From the NCBI RefSeq assembly GCF_001611975.1, contig NZ_CP014525.1, forward strand, positions 550,001 to 614,000: 64,000 bases of DNA, read 5' to 3'. The notes under the pieces are model-generated. The model was given only the letters and a program-made list of their open reading frames with translations, did not search any database and was not told where the DNA came from. The position numbers and the translations under genes are program-made. Each line of letters starts with the position of its first letter. Within the stretch, counting starts at the first letter, position 1. The DNA comes from Haematospirillum jordaniae (GTDB lineage Bacteria; Pseudomonadota; Alphaproteobacteria; Rhodospirillales; Rhodospirillaceae). Below are positions 32,977 through 40,092 of the stretch, in pieces.

Positions 32977-33409
32977 GAGAGCGTTTCGTAACGAACTGCG
33001 GGCCACGCGCGCCCGCAGTTTTCCACAGCCCGGCTTGTGTGTGTAAAATTTTTAATACGGTCCGCAGCCTTTCCGCAGAAATGACGGTCGCAAAATTTTA
33101 CACGGTCTTCCGCCCCCCTATATAAGGAACGCGCGCGGGCGTTTAAAAACCAAAAAACAAATAATAAAAACAAAAGGCTTGGCAGGGGCGCAGGACACCA
33201 CGGATCTGCCACCCGGCAACAGGCGCATGTATGTTTTCGTCCTTCATGATTGTGAAATTGCAGAGGACAAAACTCTGGACTGTCATTTTGCGTGTCGGTA
33301 TTTGTTGCTACCCACAACTATGGGCCTTGCAACAAAAAGGGGGACTGCCAGTGACGCTTTCATCTATCCAAGACGCGAGGCCCCCTGAAAATCATGGGGG
33401 CCGGTCGGC
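32977..33409. other. Gene-free AT-rich region with a 12-bp inverted repeat
   Basis: No convincing gene lies here. It has a DnaA-box-like TTTTCCACA (33019-33027), a perfect 12-bp inverted repeat GTGTAAAATTTT/AAAATTTTACAC (33041-33052, 33092-33103), a CTATATAAGG stretch near 33118, and a 7-bp GC hairpin (GGCCCCC/GGGGGCC, about 33379-33402) just before the next start. It is probably regulatory, or a second origin-like element. Confidence 0.4.
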
Positions 33410-34288
33410 ATGAACCACGCTGATTTAACCTTGGTATTCGATGGCGCTGCGGTCGAGAACGGAGAAATCGACGTTCAGAATTTAGGCCCTGCCTTGATCG
33501 CCCTCGGCGATTTGATTCAATCTGCCAATGAGGAGCTCAATAAAAAGCGCGCACAAGTTTCTGTGCGTGTAAAGGCAACTGCCGCTGGTTCTTTTGAGGT
33601 TGGTATTGGGACTGCCCAATATTTAATGGACAAGGCATTGCCATTGCTGGATTCCATCCCAGTCGATGGCGATCAAGTAGTAATTATTGCTTCTGTATTG
33701 GCAATAATTGAGTCACTAATACGGCTATATAAATTTCTTAAGGGGAAATCTCCAGAGAGGGTCGAGCAAAAGGGGGATCGCCATTTACATATTCACCTTG
33801 ATGGGAATACTCAAGTTATCGATCCAAGAGCGCTACAGCTATTTGAGAGCCTTCCTGTACGTAAAAACACAAAGAGTCTTGTTGATGTTCTGCTGACAGA
33901 TGGAATCGATAGCTTAAGGTTCAAGAGAGCGGGGCAGAAAGCCGTTGAAATCTTCAAGAGCGAAGTCGGATATTTTGACGTTGAGGGTCCAGAACTGGAA
34001 ATCAAGGAACTTACCCGCCCAATGCGGCTGCAGATTATCAGCTTGAGCTTCAAGAAAGATAACAAATGGCGCGTTACGGACGGGAGCGAGCCCTTCAATG
34101 CCACGATTGAAGACGCAGAATTTCTCAATCGCATTGCTACGAACGTGGAGCTCTTTGCAATGGGCGATCATCTGCAATGCGTTGTGCGTGAACGGCAGTT
34201 TCAGTCCAATGCAGGAATACGCAAGGAATATAGCATCATCGAGGTTCAGCAACACCACCCTGCAACGCAGCATCCCCGCTTGCTGTAA
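33410..34288 (+). CDS. Unknown accessory (moron-like) protein
   Basis: A 292-residue protein that I cannot assign. It starts DLTLVFDGAAVENGEIDVQN, followed by an alpha/beta region, a hydrophobic helix (about 89-111) that may be a membrane segment, and a beta-rich C-terminal half. Its codon use and base composition are more AT-rich than the flanking phage genes, and it reads opposite to the late operon. These are marks of a recently gained accessory gene, perhaps for host fitness or phage exclusion. The ribosome site is inside the hairpin described at 33379-33402. Confidence 0.6.
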   Translation: MNHADLTLVFDGAAVENGEIDVQNLGPALIALGDLIQSANEELNKKRAQVSVRVKATAAGSFEVGIGTAQYLMDKALPLLDSIPVDGDQVVIIASVLAIIESLIRLYKFLKGKSPERVEQKGDRHLHIHLDGNTQVIDPRALQLFESLPVRKNTKSLVDVLLTDGIDSLRFKRAGQKAVEIFKSEVGYFDVEGPELEIKELTRPMRLQIISLSFKKDNKWRVTDGSEPFNATIEDAEFLNRIATNVELFAMGDHLQCVVRERQFQSNAGIRKEYSIIEVQQHHPATQHPRLL

Positions 34289-34308
34289 GTAACCCATCAG
34301 TTTTTCGC

Positions 34309-34602
34309 TTGCATCCGCTATGCGGTTTCGATAACGTCCGCGTTGGAGCCAAAAAACTCCATGTACATGCACTAGCGGATAACCGCACCGAATTGAACGC
34401 GGTTTTTTTGTGCCCGGATTCTGTCCGGCGCATTCCTCCCTTCGGCGGGAGGGCGGCGAATACAACACCCGCAAGGGAAATAAGCCCGCTCGACTGCCTG
34501 ACTAGTGCCAGTGCATCTCGGGTTTTTTGCCTCCCGCCACCAGCGGCCATTGCGGCCTCTGGATGGTGCGTCGATACGCCGAAGGGGAGTTTTTCTCGAT
34601 GA
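34309..34602 (+). CDS. Small ORF of the AVFL/PFGG family, unit 1
   Basis: A 97-codon frame (TTG start) with the core LHVHALADNRTELNAVFLCP then DSVRRIPPFGG and the end DTPKGSFSR. The stop overlaps an ATGATG by four bases. The downstream frame in this unit (MMFTHRM) is cut off by the next unit. The core matches that of the 24-kb ORFs. Confidence 0.4.
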   Translation: MHPLCGFDNVRVGAKKLHVHALADNRTELNAVFLCPDSVRRIPPFGGRAANTTPAREISPLDCLTSASASRVFCLPPPAAIAASGWCVDTPKGSFSR

Positions 34603-34970
34603 TGTTCACGCATCGCATGACCGAAACCGAGCGCCTGCGCTGGGTCAGTAGCCCGCCCACCCATCCGTTTTTCACTTGCATCCCCTATGCGGTTTCGATA
34701 ACGTCCGCGTTGGAGCCTAAAGACCTCCATGTACATGCACTAGCGGATAACCGCACCGAATTGAACGCGGTTTTTTTGTGCCCGGATTCTGTCCGGCGCA
34801 TTCCTCCCTTCGGCGGGAGGGCGGCGAATACAACACCCGCAAGGGAAATAAGCCCGCTCGACTGCCTGACTAGTGCCAGTGCATCTCGGGTCTTTAGCCT
34901 CCCGCCACCAGCGGCCATTACGGCCTCTGGATGGTGCGTCGATACGCCGAAGGGGAGTTTTTCTCGATGA
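34527..34970 (+). CDS. Small ORF of the AVFL/PFGG family, unit 2
   Basis: Same core and ending as unit 1. The open frame runs back into unit 1 because of a one-base difference upstream (GAGCCTAAAGACC against GAGCCAAAAAACT). The real start is therefore unclear and is probably after 34676. The stop overlaps the start of the HTH gene at 34967 by four bases. Confidence 0.38.
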   Translation: MPPATSGHCGLWMVRRYAEGEFFSMMFTHRMTETERLRWVSSPPTHPFFTCIPYAVSITSALEPKDLHVHALADNRTELNAVFLCPDSVRRIPPFGGRAANTTPAREISPLDCLTSASASRVFSLPPPAAITASGWCVDTPKGSFSR

Positions 34971-35524
34971 TGTTCACGCATCGCATGACCGAAACCGAGC
35001 GCCTGCGCTGGGTTGGTCACGTGGGAGGGCGAAAGGACCTGAGCCTGAGTGCCCGCGTTGTCGCTCTTTCACTGGGCTATGGCCTCGCTCCGTTTATCCA
35101 GGCATCCATTATGCGCACAGCACGCGGCTTGGCCGAGGCCAGCGGAATGTGCGTGCGGACCTGCCTGACCGCGCTGCGGAAGCTGCAAGCGGCTGGACTT
35201 CTGCCCAGAACCCAGACCGTACGGCAACCCCTGAAGACGGTGACAGCCGCCCTGAAGGCCGCCATGACCTGCATGGGCATTCTGCGTCGGGACCCGGCAA
35301 AGGATGCTGTGGAGCGCCTGGCGACCACCTTGCATGAGTCAGGCTGCCGGGTAGCGGAAACGCTGGTCCGTCAGGCTGATGCAGCCTTTGATGGCCTGAT
35401 TCTGGAACTGCAGTGCTCGTCCTTTGCCTATGACTGGCTGACAGGCCGTCAGCAGCATGAACTGCGGCGGGCGGCAGACCAGGCAGGCCTTCAGGTACAC
35501 GTAGTCAGGGGGAGTGCCGGATGA
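34967..35524 (+). CDS. HTH-containing phage protein of unknown role
   Basis: A 185-residue protein from ATG 34967. Residues ~20-80 look like a winged helix (LSARVVALSLGYGLAPFIQA, then TARGLAEASGMCVRTCLTAL and RKLQAAGLLP), as in replication initiation or transcription factors. The C-terminal half is helical. It overlaps the stop of the AVFL/PFGG ORF upstream and the next start (ATGATG) downstream. Confidence 0.65.
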   Translation: MMFTHRMTETERLRWVGHVGGRKDLSLSARVVALSLGYGLAPFIQASIMRTARGLAEASGMCVRTCLTALRKLQAAGLLPRTQTVRQPLKTVTAALKAAMTCMGILRRDPAKDAVERLATTLHESGCRVAETLVRQADAAFDGLILELQCSSFAYDWLTGRQQHELRRAADQAGLQVHVVRGSAG

Positions 35525-35919
35525 TGAGTCTGCAACAGATGTACACCGCACCATCCTCAGATGTCCTGCCCGACCCGGTTGTGATGCTGGCCCGCCAACT
35601 GGCCACGGTAACCCGCGTCGCCATGCATCAGGCCCCGCTGGATCCGGCCAACACAGCCCTGATCGACCAGCTGGAGCACCGCATCAGCCACGCCCGGGCA
35701 ACCAGCCTTGACGGCGCGCTGGCACAGGGCCTCGCCGCCTTCGGGATCCTGTCCGCCCTCGAAGATGAAGCGGGCGACGCGGACCCCGATGCCCTGATCC
35801 GCCGGGCCTGTCGGCTGGTGGCTTCGATGCTGGGTGTTCTGGAGCAGGCCGCATCGGTCCACAGCGCCGCACTCGGCGGGACGTATTACGGCGTGCGGGC
35901 CATCGGAGGAATGGCTTGA
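35521..35919 (+). CDS. Unknown phage protein, copy 2 of an inverted pair
   Basis: A 132-residue helical protein, about 95 percent identical over ~105 residues to the 142-residue protein at 23554-23982, which lies on the other strand. It differs at the first ~20 and last ~15 residues. It overlaps the HTH gene by four bases. Its ~320-bp DNA forms an inverted repeat with the other copy, 11.5 kb apart. Confidence 0.75.
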   Translation: MMSLQQMYTAPSSDVLPDPVVMLARQLATVTRVAMHQAPLDPANTALIDQLEHRISHARATSLDGALAQGLAAFGILSALEDEAGDADPDALIRRACRLVASMLGVLEQAASVHSAALGGTYYGVRAIGGMA

Positions 35920-36020
35920 TTCTATGCCCTGCGTTCAAGAAGTATGGCCAAGGGGGCGAGGATGCCTCTTCTTCACCCTGAAGGGGCTTGTCTCGATCCA
36001 TTTATTGTAGTAACAAAAAT

Positions 36021-36296
36021 ATGGACATAGAGTTCGATGCCAGCAAGCGTACCCTGACCCTTGAAAACAGGGGCCTGGATATGGCTGATGCTGAAGAGGT
36101 GTTTTCAGGGCCTCACATAACGGTTCTGGATGACCGGCGCGAGTACGGCGAGCAACGCCTTATTACTGTCGGCTATATGGATGGACGCATGGTGGTGATG
36201 GTATGGACGCCGCGCCAGAGCGCGTACCGCATTATCAGCTTGAGGAAAGCCAATGCCCGTGAAGAAAAAAGGTTCCAGCCCCGCCTGGGTGGATGA
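36021..36296 (+). CDS. brnT: BrnT-family toxin
   Basis: A 91-residue RelE-fold ribonuclease toxin from ATG 36021 (the frame to 35988 lacks a ribosome site). Conserved elements are MDIEFDASKRTLTLENRGLD, EEVFSG, the EYGEQRLITVGYMDGRMVVMVW core, then RIISLRKANAREEKRF. It overlaps the brnA antitoxin by 44 bases. It stops growth by cutting RNA unless BrnA binds it. Confidence 0.88.
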   Translation: MDIEFDASKRTLTLENRGLDMADAEEVFSGPHITVLDDRREYGEQRLITVGYMDGRMVVMVWTPRQSAYRIISLRKANAREEKRFQPRLGG

Positions 36297-36534
36297 AGAC
36301 GATGCCCCGGACCTGTCAGCGCCGGAATGGGCACAGGCTTTTGACAAGGCACCCGTAAGACGGGGACGCCCTCCGCTGAACCGCACCAAGGCATCGACAA
36401 CCGTTCGTCTTGACCCGGACATTCTGGAGTATCTGAGAGCAGGCGGACCCGGTTGGCAGACCCGACTGAATGCCTTCCTGCGTGAAGCTATCGCTGCCGA
36501 ACAAAACCAAAGATCCCGGAAGCACACATCTTAA
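36253..36534 (+). CDS. brnA: BrnA-family antitoxin
   Basis: A 93-residue antitoxin with a ribbon-helix-helix at the C-terminus (KASTTVRLDPDILEYLRAGG, then WQTRLNAFLREAI) and an acidic N-terminus that would bind the toxin. BrnA dimers also repress the operon. Together with BrnT it would stabilise the prophage in the host. Confidence 0.88.
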   Translation: MPVKKKGSSPAWVDEDDAPDLSAPEWAQAFDKAPVRRGRPPLNRTKASTTVRLDPDILEYLRAGGPGWQTRLNAFLREAIAAEQNQRSRKHTS

Positions 36535-36726
36535 AGAGCAGGTGCCTTGCTCGGCGGCAAAAATGGCTCGATCACTGTCCCCTATGCATCCGACAGCCAA
36601 AACAAATACCGCATAAGGGCCTCCAACTCATTGAGCGAAAGACTGGAGTCTGATTTGCGGCATCAAATCAAGGCAGTAAATCGGTTTTGACCCTAGAACG
36701 CGAGTGAGCATAGAAATTCTCCTTTT

Positions 36727-37461
36727 TTAGCGTTTAGGAAGCCTGCCGCCTGCCTGTAGGCAGGCATCAAGTGTATCATAGGGTGTGTAGTGCCGAGTTT
36801 TTGAATAATATGTAGTTCCGGGCGCATGGCAGATACCGCTGCGAGACATTTTTACAGAACCGCTAACTACTCCTTGGGCAATAGCACTAGGTTCAGTGGC
36901 TGTTGGGTTACCATAATTGGGCAGCTGCGCCGATGCGTTGCCACCTCTCCGATATTCCCATGGGGGTATTGGGTTGGAATCCGACCAAATAGCTAACCGA
37001 GTCTGTCTTGCTGTACCTTCGGCAGCAGAATACTTAACTCTATCATCTGGGCTTTGGTCTGATTGATATTGCTTATAATACCATGCGTAACCGCGCTCTA
37101 TTTGAGCCAAATTAGCATCTATCCCGCCTACGAATATTTTGCATAAATTTTCAGCATACCGATCAGTGCTTGGGCAGTCTGCTACTACTTGTTTGTTGAA
37201 TACCAGTTCTGAAAGGCTCTGCTTGGATTCCTGTCCGAAAGCTTGGGAGTTTTCCGGTGCATCTATTCCCATCAAGCGGATTTTATGTTGCCGATTATTC
37301 TGGTCGAGTAGTGTTACGGCGTCTCCATCAGATACACCAACTATTTTCCCAGATAATTGGTTTGCCGCCGCCGTTTCAGTTGTGGTTAGAATGATAAGTG
37401 CGATAATGACGCGCAAGAGGCGCAGTAAATATTTTATCTGTGGTTTTGTAGTATTACCCAT
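36727..37461 (-). CDS. Thermonuclease-like secreted protein lacking the catalytic arginine
   Basis: A 244-residue protein with an N-terminal membrane or signal segment (about 14-33), an SNase-like domain (about 36-170) and a C-terminal cysteine-bearing module (GICHAPGTTYYSKTRHYTPY, then CLQAGGRLPK). Arg62, Asp67 and Glu70 are kept, but the YGR arginine is replaced by Glu104 (DRYAENL). The DGDT motif is DGDA. Activity is therefore doubtful. The gene is AT-rich compared with neighbours and is followed by AT-rich, gene-free DNA (36535-36726, 37462-37659). Confidence 0.8.
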   Translation of the reverse strand: MGNTTKPQIKYLLRLLRVIIALIILTTTETAAANQLSGKIVGVSDGDAVTLLDQNNRQHKIRLMGIDAPENSQAFGQESKQSLSELVFNKQVVADCPSTDRYAENLCKIFVGGIDANLAQIERGYAWYYKQYQSDQSPDDRVKYSAAEGTARQTRLAIWSDSNPIPPWEYRRGGNASAQLPNYGNPTATEPSAIAQGVVSGSVKMSRSGICHAPGTTYYSKTRHYTPYDTLDACLQAGGRLPKR

Positions 37462-37659
37462 GCTGCACCTCTACTTCATTGGCTATAAGACCAATCTATA
37501 TTGATGCTAACATGCATGAATGCTGTATTGAATTGATAATGCAATGAAAACATTGGTAGCTTTATTTAACTGACTGCCTGCAAATTGTATATATACAATA
37601 ACAGGCAATCCAGTCATGTATCTATCCAAGTAAACACATAATATTCCGCCCTCACGCAT

Positions 37660-38952
37660 TCAGCCGACGGCGATTTTTTCCAGCCATTCCTGCTTGTGCT
37701 TCAGCGTTGCTCCGGCCCCGTAGCGGGGTCTGTGGAAAGTGTGTCCCATTAGTTCCGCTGCGATACGGTCGGGTGCGTCTACGGCGATCAGCCGGTCCTG
37801 GAACGCATGTCGCAGGGAATACAGGCTCTGGGTTTTTGTCTCGAACAGATTGTGCTCGTTCATGTACTTGTTGATCGCCGTGGTGAAGCTGTCTGTCTTG
37901 CCGCGATAGCGCTGGATGCCTCCGTTTTGCAGAAGCTGTCGGGCTGCCTCCAGAGCGGCGCCGACCAAGGGAATATCTCGCCTTGATTGCGATGTCTTGA
38001 TAGCGCGCACCGCATTCGGCCTGATCTTGATGTGGGGAACAGGCCCTTCCAGCAAGATATCCTCGGGTTCCAGCCCGCAGATCTCCCCGGGGCGTGCACC
38101 GGTTTCCACCAGAATGGCAACCAGGCAGCGGGCTTCCTCGTTCACGCCGGACAACGCACCCGGCCCAAGAAGCGTTCCCCGGATCCAGTCTGTCGAGACG
38201 GTCTCGCCACGGTTTTTGCCCATTCCATCGGTTTCGCGGAACATCAGGTCGGCAAAAGGATTCTTGAAGCCAAGCCCCAGCTTTTCATCAACAACCCGGA
38301 TCATGCCCTTGATATGGATCAGGTCACGGTTCGCCGTGTTGACAGCAAGGTTCTCCGCCCCCAGGCGAACGGCCCACCAGTCACGGAATATCAGGGCATC
38401 GGTGCGGGTTACCTCTGTCAGTGGTTTGTCTCCAATCACAGAGATCAGGTTGCGGACGGCCCTTTCACGGGCCAGACGCCAGCCCCGGATCTGCCTTTCG
38501 TTCTTTCCGCGCAGCAGTTCCGGGGTCAGGCGGGCATATTCGGGGTAAAGGTCGGACAGAAGCAGGACAGGCCGCTCAACGCCGCCCATGACAGCGACAA
38601 TGGTGGCCGGCGTCACGGTATCCTGCAGGGATTCAAGGCGCTCGACAGCGTCTCCGACGGGCCCGGCCACCAGCTCGGAAAGAGGGCGATACACCCAGCC
38701 CAGGCGGCGGGAAAGCGCGACGGCACGCTGATAGCGTTCACGCAGGGCAGCTGTTTCGCCGCCAAGGCGCAGTTCCGCCCAATAGGTCTCGACGGCAGTA
38801 TTGATGTGACCAACAAGCCGACGTGCCACATCGAAGCTGTCTGTGCCGAGCGCAATCTTCACAAAACGACCCAGCTGAGGTGCCAGATCGATGGGTGCCC
38901 GTCGCCGGAAATAGAGTGTACGCCCTTGTTGTACGATATAGCGACTGGTCAC
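37660..38952 (-). CDS. Prophage tyrosine recombinase (integrase)
   Basis: A 430-residue site-specific recombinase that inserts the prophage into tRNA-Arg. The N-terminal DUF6538-like arm-binding region begins SRYIVQQGRTLYFRRRAPID. The catalytic domain shows ETGARPGEICGL (first Arg), SLRHAFQDRL (His-x-x-Arg) and MGHTFHRPRYG (His and probable Tyr). Four 12-bp repeats lie directly upstream, close to the tRNA, so recombinase binding may also regulate its own transcription. Confidence 0.93.
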   Translation of the reverse strand: MTSRYIVQQGRTLYFRRRAPIDLAPQLGRFVKIALGTDSFDVARRLVGHINTAVETYWAELRLGGETAALRERYQRAVALSRRLGWVYRPLSELVAGPVGDAVERLESLQDTVTPATIVAVMGGVERPVLLLSDLYPEYARLTPELLRGKNERQIRGWRLARERAVRNLISVIGDKPLTEVTRTDALIFRDWWAVRLGAENLAVNTANRDLIHIKGMIRVVDEKLGLGFKNPFADLMFRETDGMGKNRGETVSTDWIRGTLLGPGALSGVNEEARCLVAILVETGARPGEICGLEPEDILLEGPVPHIKIRPNAVRAIKTSQSRRDIPLVGAALEAARQLLQNGGIQRYRGKTDSFTTAINKYMNEHNLFETKTQSLYSLRHAFQDRLIAVDAPDRIAAELMGHTFHRPRYGAGATLKHKQEWLEKIAVG

Positions 38953-38965
38953 GTTGCGATCCCAA

Positions 38966-39013
38966 TGTATCCAAAAATGTATCCAAAAATGTATCCAAAA
39001 ATGTATCCAAAAA
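38966..39013. repeat. Four tandem 12-bp repeats upstream of the integrase
   Basis: Four exact tandem copies of TGTATCCAAAAA (starts at 38966, 38978, 38990, 39002). A further GTATCC is near 39025. The scar at 1134 has only two copies. They are probable integrase arm sites and overlap the integrase promoter. Confidence 0.7.
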
Positions 39014-39087
39014 CGCGCTGTTTAACGTATCCCAAACCCGGAGGGGGCAGAAGGGGTCCCGTTAATGCATTGTTTTTAAAGCAAAAA

Positions 39088-39120
39088 CCCCCGCGACTGA
39101 AACATGTCGCGGGGGTTTTT
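39088..39120. terminator. Terminator of tRNA-Arg, bidirectional
   Basis: Ten-bp stem (39088-39097 with 39106-39115) with loop TGAAACAT and T tracts on both sides. On the minus strand it follows the tRNA by six bases. The loop is the exact reverse complement of the loop in the copy at 1233-1258. Confidence 0.85.
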
Positions 39121-39135
39121 ATGGCGCACTCGACA
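39116..39135. other. Right attachment core at the tRNA 3' end
   Basis: Twenty bases identical to 1260-1279. It covers the CCA end and the acceptor strand of tRNA-Arg, so integration leaves the tRNA intact. Confidence 0.88.
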
Positions 39136-39198
39136 GGATTCGAACCTGTGACCCCTGCCTTCGGAGGGCAGTACTCTATCCAGCTGAGCTACGAGTGC
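39122..39198 (-). tRNA. tRNA-Arg (anticodon CCG)
   Basis: A 77-base tRNA with encoded CCA. The anticodon arm is CTGCC-CTCCGAA-GGCAG, giving anticodon CCG for CGG codons. The T arm GGTTCGAATCC and the D arm AGCTCAGCTGG are standard. It is the integration site of the prophage. Confidence 0.95.
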
Positions 39199-39323
39199 TT
39201 TATAAGGCCCCACTATGCAGCTTACACAGCGGAGGAGCGGACAATACTGCATGTTCTCTGGTTAAAGCAACGACAATCGACCACAAGAAAACAGCAAAAC
39301 ACAGCATCAGCCCACAAGCCAGC

Positions 39324-39899
39324 TCAGGCATGCCCTGCTGTGTCGCTCAGCATGGCCGGCTCAAAACCCAGTTTACGGATGGCCCGCTCCCATTTCTGCT
39401 CCGTTTCTTGGCCAAAAAGAAGGGCCTCATCGGCGTCAACCGTGAGCCAAGCGTTCTCCTTCAGCTCGCTGTCCAGCTGACCAGGGCTCCAACCTGCGTA
39501 ACCCAGCACCATCAGGCTCGCACGCGGCCCCTCTCCAGCCGCAATGGCCTGCAGAACATCTGTCGTCGCTGTCAGGGCAATGTCTGAATCAACGGTCAAA
39601 GTCGCGGGTTGGCTATACTCCGCCGTATGCAGGACAAAACCGCGTGCAGACTCAACGGGCCCGCCAAAATGAACCCGGATATCCTTGCAATGGGGTGTAC
39701 TTTCAATGCCCAATTGCTCCAAAATGTCGGGGAAAGATACTTGGGCGATAGGGCGGTTTATAACCAACCCCATTGCACCTTCCGCAGAATGGGCACAAAC
39801 GTATATGACGGTACGGGCAAAATTCGGGTCATTGATGGCTGGCATGGCGACCAGACATTTCCCGGCGATATAACCTGATGTGAGCTGTGCTTTTCCCAT
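39324..39899 (-). CDS. yqgE: YqgE/AlgH family protein (UPF0301)
   Basis: About 191 residues from ATG 39899 with GGAG upstream (the frame to 39935 is not needed). Signature parts are LVAMPAINDPNFARTVIYVC, GAMGLVINRPI, HFGGPVESARGFVLH and LGYAGWSPGQLDSEL. The family is widespread and of uncertain biochemical role; in some bacteria it affects transcription or septation. It is the first host gene beyond the tRNA. Positions 39199-39323 hold nothing recognisable. Confidence 0.92.
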   Translation of the reverse strand: MGKAQLTSGYIAGKCLVAMPAINDPNFARTVIYVCAHSAEGAMGLVINRPIAQVSFPDILEQLGIESTPHCKDIRVHFGGPVESARGFVLHTAEYSQPATLTVDSDIALTATTDVLQAIAAGEGPRASLMVLGYAGWSPGQLDSELKENAWLTVDADEALLFGQETEQKWERAIRKLGFEPAMLSDTAGHA

Positions 39900-40092
39900 G
39901 ACTCTCCATCTATTCGCTAACGGGCGCCAGTGCAAGCCATGTAATGCGCAGAACAGGGCATTTGGCCGATTGTCTCACGAAGCAGGGCCGATACCTAGAC
40001 AGGGAAATCGGGAAAGGCTGGTTTATGGCTGGATGGCTTACTTTCAACAGTGGGTGGCCAAAGGCATGCCCAAGCCACCAGAAGGGGCACTG

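Larger units (their letters stand above)
34304..35013. repeat. Tandem duplication, two units of ~343 bp at 367-bp spacing
   Basis: Unit 1 is about 34304-34646 and unit 2 about 34671-35013, highly similar. Each holds a small ORF with the AVFL/PFGG motif and the first codons (MMFTHRMTETERLRWV) of the gene at 34967. The design is the same as the tandem repeat at 24 kb although the sequences differ. Confidence 0.88.

Noticed and set aside
33179..33388. 69-codon plus-strand frame in the gene-free region
   Set aside because: There is no ribosome site, no motif and odd composition.
38966..39013. 12-bp tandem repeats as a CRISPR array
   Set aside because: The units are contiguous without spacers and no cas genes are present.
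37987..39480. 497-codon plus-strand frame across integrase and tRNA
   Set aside because: It runs antisense through the integrase and over the tRNA. This cannot be a real gene.
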